A stretch of DNA of 20,891 nt from Candidatus Eiseniibacteriota bacterium (GCA_016928935.1 JAFGJU010000115.1:1-20891); one strand, 5' to 3'; shown: positions 7,225 to 14,607, counted from the first letter of the stretch. Numbers and translations: made by a program. The notes: a model not told the origin generated them from the letters alone.

Positions 7225-9165
7225 TCAGCTCCCGCGCACGCCACCGGAACGGGGAGGCCGTGTCTTGGGAACCCAGGGAGTGATCCACTTGGAAGTCTGG
7301 ACTCCGAACACTGGAGAAGTGCCCGGCTGGGGCTGGCGGGGCGGCGCTTTCGACTCAATTACCGTAGGCGCGGCCGCATGCTCAGCCGCGGCCTCCTTGC
7401 CCATTGCCGCGCCGTGAGCCATCGCTCTCTTTTCCGCGACACGGAAGGAATCCTCCGCAAGCTTCTTGACTCTCGCGTCCAACCCCTGCGCCGTGATTTC
7501 TTCGGTGAACTTGCGCCGGCCCTCGACGAGCTCCGCGGCGTAGCGCGCCATGTCTTCCTGGCCGTAGAAGCGCGCCGGGTCGTAAGGCGTGAGGTCGCCC
7601 TCCGCACAGGAGACAATCTCGCCGGTGCCGAACCTGCCGACCTCATAACGGTTAGTGCCGCGCAGGTCGCCGCGCTGAATTGCCGACATTAGAGGAATTG
7701 GCACTCGCGTCGCCTTCCGCACCAGTTTCTTCTTTGACTGACCGCCCTCGGCAACCGTCTCGATGATTTCACCCATGCCGCCGGTGTTGTACTGGAAGAA
7801 TCTCACCTTTTCGGGGTAGCGCTCGACCAGAGTCATTATCATTTCGTAGAACCGGTTCACCTTGCGCCCTTGCGCACCCACGATGAAGTCGTCCGTGCCC
7901 ACGATTCTGGCGCTCTCCCCCGCCTTGGCCGGCACAGTCGCAAAGCTGTGAGTGGACTCGCCCCAGAGATAGGCCAACACCGCCTGCTCCGGAGTGAGTT
8001 GCTGCGCCGCGGGCAGGATGGTGTTGCGCCGCGTAATGAACGCGAAGACAATCCCGTCGAGCACTTCCAGCGGCGGGAGGTTGATGCTCTTTGCCGCGAT
8101 CTTCACCATGCGTCTGCCCTGTCTCACCATGAGCCGGTCACGCTTGATGACGCCGCGCCCGTTTTCACCGAGCCGCTCGTCGAGGAAGTTGACGGTGCCG
8201 TCCGCTTCCACCATGACGTTTTCCAGAAGCGCCGTCTTGTCGCTGAGCGCGTTGTACATCGCCTCCTGCTCGACGCTGTCGACGTCAGTCTTGACGTAGA
8301 AATTCTGCTCGGAGCCGTATGCGCTTCCGTCGGATCGCAGGAAGACTATGTCGTCCTGGACCGCCTTCGTGTTCTCACCCTTCTTGTAATCCAGGCCGAG
8401 CTGATGGCAAGACCAGGTCGATTTCCCCGTCGCGGTGAGGCCGAACATGAACACACCGTACGTCTTGAGCTTCCCGTCCTTGGCGTCCCGCACGGTGACC
8501 ATTTTCGTGCCCGCGTGGAGCCCCAGCATGCCCTTAAGGTCGGCGCGGTACATCGCCTGTCGGAGGAAACCCTTCTTGTCCTCGCCGACGTAGTCGGTGC
8601 TCAAAGCTATGTTGAGGTCGTACTCCGGCAGGGACAAAACCTGCATCCTCAGCGAGTGCTCTTCCGGAATGTGAATCATCGTGATCTGCGGGCCCGGCTT
8701 CCTGCTGTCGGGCTCCGCCATCGTGTTTCCCCAGGCGTACGCGATGCGGTAGTTCTTGGGGTCCTGCACCGATACGTACAGGGTGCACGCGGGATTGAAC
8801 TCACTGTTGTCACCCATGCGACGCCTGAGGCGGACGAACGGCATCGTGCGCATCAGGTGGAGAATCTTGTGCAGCTCGTCCGGCGCGGCTTCAACGATGG
8901 CGCGGTGGACGTCGGTCGGCTTCGGAACCCAGACGTCCGGGCCGCCAAGGAACAGCGTCCTTGCCGCGATCCTGCTCGACACCGACGAGCGCCAGCAGTA
9001 GGAGCCGTTCTTTGTGAGAAGGCCGGTCTGGAGCGCCAGCGGTTTCAGTTCCGAGAGAGTCACGTCGCGGATGTTGGGCGTAGCCGAAGCCGGCTGGTTG
9101 ATTATACTCCTCAGATTCTCGACGAATCTCGCGTAGAGCTTGGGGTCGTAAGGAAGAGGGGGCAT
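7225..9165 (-). CDS. Divergent ATP-dependent PEP carboxykinase family protein
   Basis: The 646-residue protein belongs to the PEPCK (ATP) fold family, which interconverts oxaloacetate and phosphoenolpyruvate with ATP. Seen in order: YVGEDKKG (192-199; canonical YxGExKKG), the P-loop GLTATGKST (242-250; canonical GLSGTGKTT), DD at 271-272 (canonical DDEHGW, here followed by IV), FYVKTDVDS, LLENV, and ITRRNTILPAAQQLTPEQA (377-395). The core is therefore intact but atypical, and the protein is roughly 100 residues longer than ordinary PEPCK. The extra length includes an Ala/Pro-rich, charged tail after about residue 580. ATG at 9165 is preferred to the upstream ATG at 9261 because GAGGA precedes it and the promoter below would otherwise leave almost no leader. 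True PEPCK activity is not certain. It converges on the ammonia-lyase gene, 91 bases apart. Confidence 0.75.
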   Translation of the reverse strand: MPPLPYDPKLYARFVENLRSIINQPASATPNIRDVTLSELKPLALQTGLLTKNGSYCWRSSVSSRIAARTLFLGGPDVWVPKPTDVHRAIVEAAPDELHKILHLMRTMPFVRLRRRMGDNSEFNPACTLYVSVQDPKNYRIAYAWGNTMAEPDSRKPGPQITMIHIPEEHSLRMQVLSLPEYDLNIALSTDYVGEDKKGFLRQAMYRADLKGMLGLHAGTKMVTVRDAKDGKLKTYGVFMFGLTATGKSTWSCHQLGLDYKKGENTKAVQDDIVFLRSDGSAYGSEQNFYVKTDVDSVEQEAMYNALSDKTALLENVMVEADGTVNFLDERLGENGRGVIKRDRLMVRQGRRMVKIAAKSINLPPLEVLDGIVFAFITRRNTILPAAQQLTPEQAVLAYLWGESTHSFATVPAKAGESARIVGTDDFIVGAQGRKVNRFYEMIMTLVERYPEKVRFFQYNTGGMGEIIETVAEGGQSKKKLVRKATRVPIPLMSAIQRGDLRGTNRYEVGRFGTGEIVSCAEGDLTPYDPARFYGQEDMARYAAELVEGRRKFTEEITAQGLDARVKKLAEDSFRVAEKRAMAHGAAMGKEAAAEHAAAPTVIESKAPPRQPQPGTSPVFGVQTSKWITPWVPKTRPPRSGGVRGS

Positions 9166-9270
9166 CGGGTTGTCCTCGTGTTGGATATTCGCTCCGGCAA
9201 TGGGCGGACACGCCGCTCGCGGGCGCCGCCAGCCTGCATTCGATTCCAGGGCATGCCTCAACGTCCCTAT

Positions 9271-9299
9271 ATAATACCCCGCGGCGCGGGCGCTTGCAA
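9271..9299 (-). promoter_or_regulatory. Sigma70-type promoter for the PEPCK-like gene
   Basis: Read on the minus strand, TTGCAA (9299-9294) and TATTAT (9276-9271) are separated by 17 bases. The -10 matches the consensus at five of six positions and the -35 at four of six. Transcription would start near 9264, giving a leader of about 100 bases to the ATG at 9165. The G+C-rich spacer contains an inverted repeat, CCCGC-GGC-GCGGG, and the -35 lies inside the palindrome CTTGCAAG; either could bind a regulator. Confidence 0.6.
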
Positions 9300-9374
9300 G
9301 GTGTCAGTCCCAAGGGGACACGAGCCGGTCCGGCAATTCCGGTCGGTTCCCCATTTTTGAAGGAAGCTGGACAT

Positions 9375-9490
9375 GTGCGGCGCGCGTGCTGTATTCTGAA
9401 CGACAGGGGCTGACGCACGTGTGAGGCACGCACTGTACTCCGAACGACAGGGGCTGACGCACGTGTGAGGCACGCACTGTATTCCGAACG
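9375..9490. repeat. 44-bp tandem repeat, about 2.6 copies
   Basis: Units start at 9375, 9419 and 9463 with an exact 44-base period. The best-conserved core is GAACGACAGGGGCTGACGCAC in copies 1 and 2. The third copy degenerates after GAACGA. Each junction creates CACGTG inside GACGCACGTGTGAGGCACGC. No stop-free frame runs through all units, so it is not coding. It sits between two divergent promoters' territories and might be a regulator binding array or a simple duplication. Confidence 0.85.
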
Positions 9491-9615
9491 AAGAGGCTCA
9501 GATTCAGCGGGCAGGAGACCCACCGCAGAAGACAGAGGTTCTCCGCAGCCCAGCCCGCGTGCACGTTCCCTCATCCCGGCGGAGACAGCGCGCGCAAACA
9601 GAGAGGAGGATAACC

Positions 9616-9933
9616 ATGCCGGAATTTGGGTCGCCGTTTTCGGGTCTCGCAAACGACAGGAAGCTGACCGACCAGGAGCTCATTCGGGCAATCCGTTTCA
9701 TGATCGCCGCGGAGTACGAGGCCGTACAGCTGTACATGCAGCTCGCAGAGTCGACAAACAACAAGCTGGCCGTCGACGTCCTCAAGGACATCGCGGACGA
9801 GGAACGAGTCCACGCGGGAGAGTTCCTCCGGCTTCTGCGGGAGCTGGCTCCGGATGAAGAGAAATTCTACGCCGAGGGAGCGGAGGAAGTGGAGGAGGAG
9901 ATCGAGAAGTCGAAGAAGAAGTCACGGGGTTGA
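9616..9933 (+). CDS. Small ferritin-like (rubrerythrin/encapsulated-ferritin-type) protein
   Basis: This 105-residue protein forms one pair of ferritin-type helices, so two subunits would be needed to build a four-helix diiron site. Likely metal ligands are E33 (in AAEYEA) and E63/H66 (in DEERVH), with E69 nearby. The pattern resembles the ferritin-like domain fused to the Pyrococcus encapsulin shell protein and the free encapsulated ferritins. A role in iron oxidation/storage or oxidative-stress defence is inferred from the family. The N-terminus MPEFGSPFSGLAN is a distinct extension before helix 1. The C-terminus is Glu/Lys-rich and lacks the usual encapsulin-targeting peptide. ATG 9616 follows GAGGAGGA and is chosen over the upstream in-frame ATG 9559. 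No encapsulin gene is in the window. A relic of a paralog lies at 19542. Confidence 0.85.
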   Translation: MPEFGSPFSGLANDRKLTDQELIRAIRFMIAAEYEAVQLYMQLAESTNNKLAVDVLKDIADEERVHAGEFLRLLRELAPDEEKFYAEGAEEVEEEIEKSKKKSRG

Positions 9934-10061
9934 AGCGGCATGCCCGCTCCGTAACGCCCGGCCCCGCGACACAAACGGCGTGGAAATCGCGGCGGGAGAT
10001 TTCGCGGGGTCGCGCGTCCGGCGCAGACACCGCCGACACAATCAGGTAAGAGAGTGCTGCG

Positions 10062-10262
10062 ATGAGGGCTCGAAGAGGACAGCGGCGCGTCGCCACATTG
10101 CGCGAACTGGCGCTGCTCATCGCGCTGCCTTTGGTCCTGCACTTTCTTGTTCCGATCGCCGCGCTGATTCCTGCGCCATATTCATGTGTGGGAATACCGT
10201 TGATGGCCGCGGGACTGTGGGTGTCGGCCGCGACGAGTCGGGCGATGACCGTGAGACAATGA
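10062..10262 (+). CDS. Short membrane protein, possibly the truncated N-terminus of an isoprenylcysteine methyltransferase-like gene
   Basis: The 66-residue ORF has two hydrophobic segments, about 17-36 (LLIALPLVLHFLVPIAALI) and 41-56. The arrangement 'LHFLVPI..IPAPYSCVGIPLMAAGLWV' is the way isoprenylcysteine carboxyl methyltransferase (ICMT)-family membrane proteins begin, and the tail SRAMTVRQ could correspond to the stretch that follows their second helix. The stop then cuts the protein before any SAM-binding or catalytic region, so if the likeness is real this is a broken gene. It sits between the ferritin-like gene and trmO with only a weak purine-rich leader (TAAGAGAG). It may also be a genuine small membrane protein or chance. 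Confidence 0.4.
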   Translation: MRARRGQRRVATLRELALLIALPLVLHFLVPIAALIPAPYSCVGIPLMAAGLWVSAATSRAMTVRQ

Positions 10263-10338
10263 GCTTGCTGGGACCGCGTCCGGACCGCCGGCGATGGGAC
10301 ATGCCGCAGCGGGCGCCGTCAGAGTCAGCGGGGACAGT

Positions 10339-10821
10339 ATGAACGTCGAATACCATCCGATCGGAATCATCCACAGCCCATTCCAGAGCACGGAGGGGAC
10401 ACCCATACAGCCGAGCGCGGGGCCGGGCCTCAAGGGCACGGTGGAGGTGTTTCCTGAGTTCAGCCAGGGACTCAAGGACCTCTCAGGTTTTTCCCACGTC
10501 GTTCTCATATATCACCTTCACCACAGCGTCGGATATCACCTTCTCGTCGTCCCGTTTCTGGACACCGAGGAGCGGGGGGTCTTCGCCACGCGCGCGCCGA
10601 GACGTCCCAACTCCATAGGCCTGTCCGTGGTCCGCCTGGTCGATGTGGAGGGGAACACTCTTCACGTTGAAAACATGGACGTGGTGGACGGCACGCCGCT
10701 GCTGGACATCAAACCTTACGTGCCCGACTTCGACTCCCACGTTGAGGTGCGCATTGGCTGGCTCGAGAAGGTGAGAGAGCGCTTGCGCGACTCGAGGGCC
10801 GACGGCAGGTTCAAGCAATAG
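10339..10821 (+). CDS. trmO: TrmO/TsaA-family tRNA (adenine N6) methyltransferase
   Basis: The 160-residue protein matches the core domain of TrmO (TsaA, VirR/YaeB family), which methylates t6A37 in tRNA-Thr to m6t6A with SAM. Signature segments are YHPIGIIHSPF (5-15), the SAM-site block ERGVFATRAPRRPNSIG (78-94), and DGTPLLDIKPYVPDFD (117-132). It ends in SRADGRFKQ. It is shorter than the E. coli protein, lacking the C-terminal domain, as many bacterial and archaeal members do. ATG 10339 is preferred to 10294 because homology begins at NVEYHPIG and GGGGAC precedes it. Its 3' end is echoed in the relic at 19627-19701. Confidence 0.87.
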   Translation: MNVEYHPIGIIHSPFQSTEGTPIQPSAGPGLKGTVEVFPEFSQGLKDLSGFSHVVLIYHLHHSVGYHLLVVPFLDTEERGVFATRAPRRPNSIGLSVVRLVDVEGNTLHVENMDVVDGTPLLDIKPYVPDFDSHVEVRIGWLEKVRERLRDSRADGRFKQ

Positions 10822-10913
10822 AGCGTGAACGGACCGTCGAGGCCGACAGAAACGGACGTCGGTACGAAAGACTTGCGCACACCTCAAGCAACTAAGGAAC
10901 GGAGGCTGAGTTC

Positions 10914-11777
10914 ATGAACAACAGGGCAATCGGATGCATCCTTGCCTCGTTGCTCCTGGCCGCGACGGCCTCGTGCAACGAAAACGGGAGGGGACCTGCA
11001 GTGGATAAGTCATCCAATCAGCTCAAGCTGACGGTCGTCTACGACAACCACTCGGGGGCCGAAGGCCTCAAACCGGCCTGGGGATTCGCTTGCGTCGTGG
11101 AGGGATTGGAGAAGACCATTCTCTTCGACACGGGCGGCGACGCCCCAACTCTTCTGGCCAACATGGCCAAGCTGGGGCTTAGGCCTCAGGACGTGGAGGT
11201 GGTCGTGCTTTCGCACGCGCACGGCGACCATACGGGCGGGCTGCGCGGATTCCTGGAGGCAAACAGCCGCGTCATGGTGTATCTGCTCGACTCCTTCCCG
11301 GCCGGCCTGAGAAACGACGCCCGTCGGCGCGGCGCTGATGTCGTCGACGTCAGCGGACCCACGCAGCTCTGCGCCGGAGCGACGGTCACCGGGGAGATCT
11401 TGGGCGAGGCCGGCATACCGGAGCAATCCCTCGTGCTGAGAGGAAACGCCGGCGCGGCCGTCGTCACCGGCTGCGCGCACCCGGGGATCGTGCGCATAGT
11501 CGAGCGAGCGAAGGCGCTCACTGAAGTGGAGGTTCTCCTTGCGCTGGGGGGCTTCCACTTGAGCGGTGATTCCGACGACTCGATCCGAGGCGTCGTATCC
11601 CGCCTGCGGCAGCTGGGCGTGCGTTACGCCGCCCCGTGTCACTGCTCGGGGGACCGCGCTATTGAGCTTTTCGCCGACGCGTACGGCGACCGTTTCGTGC
11701 CCTGCGTAGTGGGGACGGTCCTGGATGTGGGACGGATGATCAACGGAACCGGAATCGAAGAGGGGCGAGGGAAGTAG
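10914..11777 (+). CDS. Exported metallo-beta-lactamase-fold hydrolase (MJ0301/DHPP-synthase-like family)
   Basis: The 287-residue protein carries metal ligands in order: HAHGDH (H101, H103, D105, H106), TGCAHPG (H189) and GGFHLSG (H215), with PCHCSGDRA (H243) as the C-terminal signature. This set is typical of the subfamily named after 7,8-dihydropterin-6-yl-methyl-4-(beta-D-ribofuranosyl)aminobenzene 5'-phosphate synthase; most members have no proven substrate. The N-terminus is a signal peptide ending in ATASC at residue 21, a plausible lipobox, so it is probably a lipoprotein working outside the cytoplasmic membrane, which is unusual for a methanopterin-pathway enzyme. GGAGG lies before the start. 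It opens a run of exported proteins reaching to 15249. Confidence 0.85.
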   Translation: MNNRAIGCILASLLLAATASCNENGRGPAVDKSSNQLKLTVVYDNHSGAEGLKPAWGFACVVEGLEKTILFDTGGDAPTLLANMAKLGLRPQDVEVVVLSHAHGDHTGGLRGFLEANSRVMVYLLDSFPAGLRNDARRRGADVVDVSGPTQLCAGATVTGEILGEAGIPEQSLVLRGNAGAAVVTGCAHPGIVRIVERAKALTEVEVLLALGGFHLSGDSDDSIRGVVSRLRQLGVRYAAPCHCSGDRAIELFADAYGDRFVPCVVGTVLDVGRMINGTGIEEGRGK

Positions 11778-11946
11778 CTCCGCTCCGAGCGTCCGCTGTC
11801 TTCAATTTGGAGCGCGGACTTGAGTCTCCATGCCACGTGCAAGACATGAGAGAAGTGGGGACGCTTGTTGCGCGCCGGAGCCGCACGGCGGCGCCTGCAG
11901 GAACGCGTATGGCCGGGGACAGCACGGATTGGCCAAGGGGGAAGGC

Positions 11947-12636
11947 ATGTCGAAAGCTGGATTGATATCGCTCGTAGTGGCTCTGGCCGTCGCAGTCTCT
12001 GCGGTCACGGCCGAACCGGCCTCCAGGACGCTGTACTTGATCCGGCATGGGTTCTACGATTATCACGATGAGCGCGCCCCCGAGATCGGCAAGGGGCTCC
12101 TCCCTCTGGGTATAGCGCAGGCTCGTCTCACGGGCAGTCGCCTCAGATCGCTCCCTGTTCGGTTCTCCACCGTCTATTTCAGCACATTCACGAGGGCGCG
12201 CGAGACCGCCCTCGTCATCCGGCAGGACCTCGACAGTCTGGCCGTCATCGAATCGGACCTCCTGTCCGAGTGCACTCCGCCGACATGGCGAGAGGACGTA
12301 ATGGCGGACCAGACTCAATCCGAGCTGGTGGCCTGCCGGGAACAACTCGAGGCCGCCTTTGCGAAGTTCTTCGTGCCGTCGCCGGGCGAACCTCGGCACG
12401 AAGTCCTGGTGTGTCACGGGAACGTGATTCGATACTTTGTGACACGCGTGCTTCGCGTCGACCCTCTTTCGTGGCTGGGAATGTCCATCGGCAACTGCAG
12501 TCTGACCGTCGTTCGTGTCAATTCGGACGGAACGATGAAGCTGCTCTTATTCGGTGACGTCGGACACATACCCCCTAATCTTCAAACCGGACTGGATTCG
12601 GAGGGACGCGCCCTGGTCGTCCCGCGGGGAGACTGA
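11947..12636 (+). CDS. Exported histidine phosphatase resembling PGAM5
   Basis: The 229-residue protein has a Sec signal (residues 1-22, ending AVTA) and a histidine phosphatase domain. Catalytic features are LIRHG (R33, nucleophile H34), TRARETA (R83), the acid candidate E108 in SECTPP, and VCHGNVIRYF (H157). The last block, with WLGMSIGNCSLTVV and later FGDVGHIPP, closely follows the layout of mitochondrial PGAM5, a protein Ser/Thr/His phosphatase, rather than glycolytic phosphoglycerate mutase. The true substrate is unknown; a periplasmic phosphate ester or phosphoprotein is possible. ATG 11947 is chosen because a purine-rich GGGGGAAGG lies before it and the signal peptide then starts at residue 1. 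Confidence 0.85.
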   Translation: MSKAGLISLVVALAVAVSAVTAEPASRTLYLIRHGFYDYHDERAPEIGKGLLPLGIAQARLTGSRLRSLPVRFSTVYFSTFTRARETALVIRQDLDSLAVIESDLLSECTPPTWREDVMADQTQSELVACREQLEAAFAKFFVPSPGEPRHEVLVCHGNVIRYFVTRVLRVDPLSWLGMSIGNCSLTVVRVNSDGTMKLLLFGDVGHIPPNLQTGLDSEGRALVVPRGD

Positions 12637-12929
12637 CAGGAGAACGCGAGTGGCTGAGTCCGTCTCGCCGCAGTCGACTGACCGGCACGCGAGGCGAATT
12701 CCGATAGAACGAGTCGTTACTAGGGTGAACATGCAACTCGGTACGGGTCAATGAGCGGATGGATTCAGCCGGCCTCTGAAACCGCAGAGTGCCGCCACAC
12801 TGACGGGCGGCCGCGCTGGCGCAACAGGAAAGGAGAAGAGAACCATTCAAGGAGCTCGTCGCCGGATACTGCGGGTATGAGAAGCGTGAAATGCACCAAC
12901 TAAGGCCCAGACGGAGGGGAAAACAGATT
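12637..12929. other. Intergenic stretch without a recognisable gene
   Basis: These 293 bases between the phosphatase and the S41 peptidase contain no ORF I can support. GGAGGGGAAA at 12913-12922 is the ribosome-binding site for the peptidase. The segment near 12802 (GCGGCCGCGCTGGCGCAACAGG) resembles one at 14206 downstream of the peptidase (CCTGCTGGCGCACCAGG), perhaps a short dispersed repeat or chance in G+C-rich DNA. Confidence 0.4.
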
Positions 12930-14189
12930 ATGAAAAGACTGGTAATCGCAACGTTGACCTTCTTGCTGTTTGGAGCGCCCGGGCTCGGTCGTGCTCAAGT
13001 CAACACAGAGAGATATCTCGGCGCGTTCGAGACTATCTGGACAAAGGTGAGCGAAACGTTTTTCGACTCGTCTTTTGGGGGTGTGGATTGGCAAGACATC
13101 CACGAGGCTTACAAGCCGCAAGTAGGCTCCGCAGAGGATGATGCGGCCTTCTATTCTCTCGTCAACAAGATGCTGTGGGAGCTTAAGGTCTCGCATGCTG
13201 CTCTGGTTCCGCCTGGGCATTTTGCTTCCGTTGAACCTGTCGTGTTCGCCCCCGGGGGCATCGGAGTCCAAGTCAGGATGCTCGATGGCGCAGTTGTGAT
13301 TACGGCTGTCGACCCCGAATCGCCCGGTTACGAGGCAGGCCTGCGTCGCGGGTTCATCATTCAGGCCATAGACAGCATTCCGATCGCCCGGGTGGAGAAG
13401 GAAGTCAAGCTGGACATGCCTCCGTACAACGACCGCGGGCGCGTCGCGCAGGTAACAAAGGGCATAATGGGCCGAATCTATGGGACCCCAGAAACCGAGG
13501 TCACCATTGCTTATCTTGACGGGGGCGGGCAGCAACAAGAGAAAAAAATCACCCGGGCAAAGCGGAGCGGAGTCGCCCTGGACCCGAGGGGCACGCTTTT
13601 CATGGCCGTGGAGTTCGAAGCGAAGCGTCTGGACGACGGAATCGGCTACATACGATTGAATACCCTTCAGCCTCAACTGGTGCCTCAGATTTCGGGCGCA
13701 GTCAAATCCTTTGGAGACATCTCCGGACTGATTCTCGACCTTCGGGGAAATTCCGGCGGCGAAATTGAGGGAATGGCCGATCTGTTCCTCTCGGAGAAGA
13801 CGCTTCTATTCCACAGGAAGGCTAGAGAGGGCAAGACGGAGGTCTTTTCAGAGCCGTCAGGCGACGTCTACGAGGGCCCTCTGGTCGTACTGATCGACGT
13901 CATGAGCGGTTCGGCCAGCGAGCTTTTGGCCGCTTGCCTGCAGGCTTCCAAGCGAGCCGTCGTCGTGGGCGAGCGGAGCCCCGGGTCGGTCACCGAATCG
14001 GACGCCACGGTGCTCCCCAACGGAGCCGTATTCTTGTATCCCGTCGCTCAACCCAGCACTCGCGACGGCACGGTTCTAGAGGGACACGGCGTGATTCCGG
14101 ATATAGAGGCGCGACTGACGCGTGAAACGCTCTTACAGGGCGTGGACTTTCAGCTTGACGCCGCGCTCAAGCAGCTCAAGGAGAAATAA
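12930..14189 (+). CDS. Exported S41-family peptidase with PDZ domain, atypical catalytic residues
   Basis: The 419-residue protein begins with a Sec signal (cut near GLGRAQ, residue 22). An N-terminal helical region is followed by a PDZ domain (about 108-160, IGVQVRMLDGAVVITAV) and the S41 catalytic domain (about 235-400), with LILDLRGNSGG (267-277) and the nucleophile region SGSASELLAACLQ, where S328 aligns with Ser430 of E. coli Tsp. The general-base Lys, expected in GExTxGK, is replaced: the sequence is GERSPGS, with S353 in that position. It may use another base, as tricorn-like S41 members do, or be inactive. EGHGVIPDIE near the end is a normal family feature. GGAGGGG supports ATG 12930 over ATG 12891. 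Confidence 0.85.
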   Translation: MKRLVIATLTFLLFGAPGLGRAQVNTERYLGAFETIWTKVSETFFDSSFGGVDWQDIHEAYKPQVGSAEDDAAFYSLVNKMLWELKVSHAALVPPGHFASVEPVVFAPGGIGVQVRMLDGAVVITAVDPESPGYEAGLRRGFIIQAIDSIPIARVEKEVKLDMPPYNDRGRVAQVTKGIMGRIYGTPETEVTIAYLDGGGQQQEKKITRAKRSGVALDPRGTLFMAVEFEAKRLDDGIGYIRLNTLQPQLVPQISGAVKSFGDISGLILDLRGNSGGEIEGMADLFLSEKTLLFHRKAREGKTEVFSEPSGDVYEGPLVVLIDVMSGSASELLAACLQASKRAVVVGERSPGSVTESDATVLPNGAVFLYPVAQPSTRDGTVLEGHGVIPDIEARLTRETLLQGVDFQLDAALKQLKEK

Positions 14190-14277
14190 CGACGGAGGCG
14201 GCCCTGCTGGCGCACCAGGCAACGAGCAGAGGAGGACCCCGCGGCCGGTGTCGATTCTGACTCTCGAACCCCGCGGA

Positions 14278-14535
14278 ATGGGACGACAGGAGACGCCGGT
14301 GGAACCAGACCGAAAGGCCGAGACGGAGGGAGAACACACGTACTCCGGCCACGGTCTCTGGCTTTCTAAATGGCCCGGACGAAAGGAAGAGGTTTATATC
14401 ACCGGTTGTGATGCGGGGGTGTCGTTCAGGTCGAGCGTGATTCTAGAAGACGGCTTGCAGGTCACCGTGATGTCCAACACCACTGACGGCGCCTGGCCGG
14501 TGTTGAAGGACATCCGCGCGGCGCTAGGGGAATAA
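14278..14535 (+). pseudogene. C-terminal remnant of a serine beta-lactamase-like (Pfam Beta-lactamase) gene
   Basis: About 65 residues before the stop at 14533-14535 read like the last part of a class C beta-lactamase/esterase-type protein: YSGHGLWLSKWP, then GCDAGVSFRSSV and GLQVTVMSNTTDGAWPVL. The SxxK nucleophile motif and the YxN motif, which lie far upstream in such proteins, are missing. The sequence before residue 20 or so has no family likeness and runs back into the S41 gene. An ATG at 14278 lacks a ribosome-binding site, while GTG 14299 has AGGAG before it, so a short protein might still be made. I favour a deletion remnant. Confidence 0.55.
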
Positions 14536-14607
14536 CGAGGGTGCCTGACATTGAGAGTAAGTGAGTGACCGGGGCGCCCAGCATCAAGAAAAGGAGGAAC
14601 CACCAAA

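Larger units (their letters stand above)
9166..9615. other. 450-base divergent intergenic region
   Basis: This gap separates the PEPCK-like gene (minus) from the ferritin-like gene (plus). It holds the leader and promoter of the minus-strand gene, a 44-bp tandem repeat, and the strong GAGAGGAGGA ribosome-binding site of the plus-strand gene at 9601-9610. I see no convincing ORF, tRNA or terminator. No clear plus-strand promoter could be assigned. Confidence 0.6.

Noticed and set aside
6248..7417. 389-residue plus-strand frame overlapping the ammonia-lyase
   Set aside because: It is an Arg/Gly/Gln-rich shadow frame of a gene with intact active-site residues.
7870..9360. 496-residue open frame on the plus strand opposite the PEPCK-like gene
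   Set aside because: It is an antisense shadow; the minus-strand protein carries P-loop and other PEPCK motifs, while this reading is Arg/His/Val-rich without motifs.
9375..9490. CRISPR array
   Set aside because: The units are contiguous with a 44-base period, there are no spacers, and no cas genes are in view.
11777..11825. Terminator after the metallo-hydrolase
   Set aside because: GTCCGCT and AGCGCGGAC pair only imperfectly and there is no T tract.
12846..12905. Short coding remnant reading FKELVAGYCGYEKREM, vaguely like the start of a DUF3795 protein
   Set aside because: It has no start codon, lacks the following cysteines, and the likeness rests on YCGY alone.
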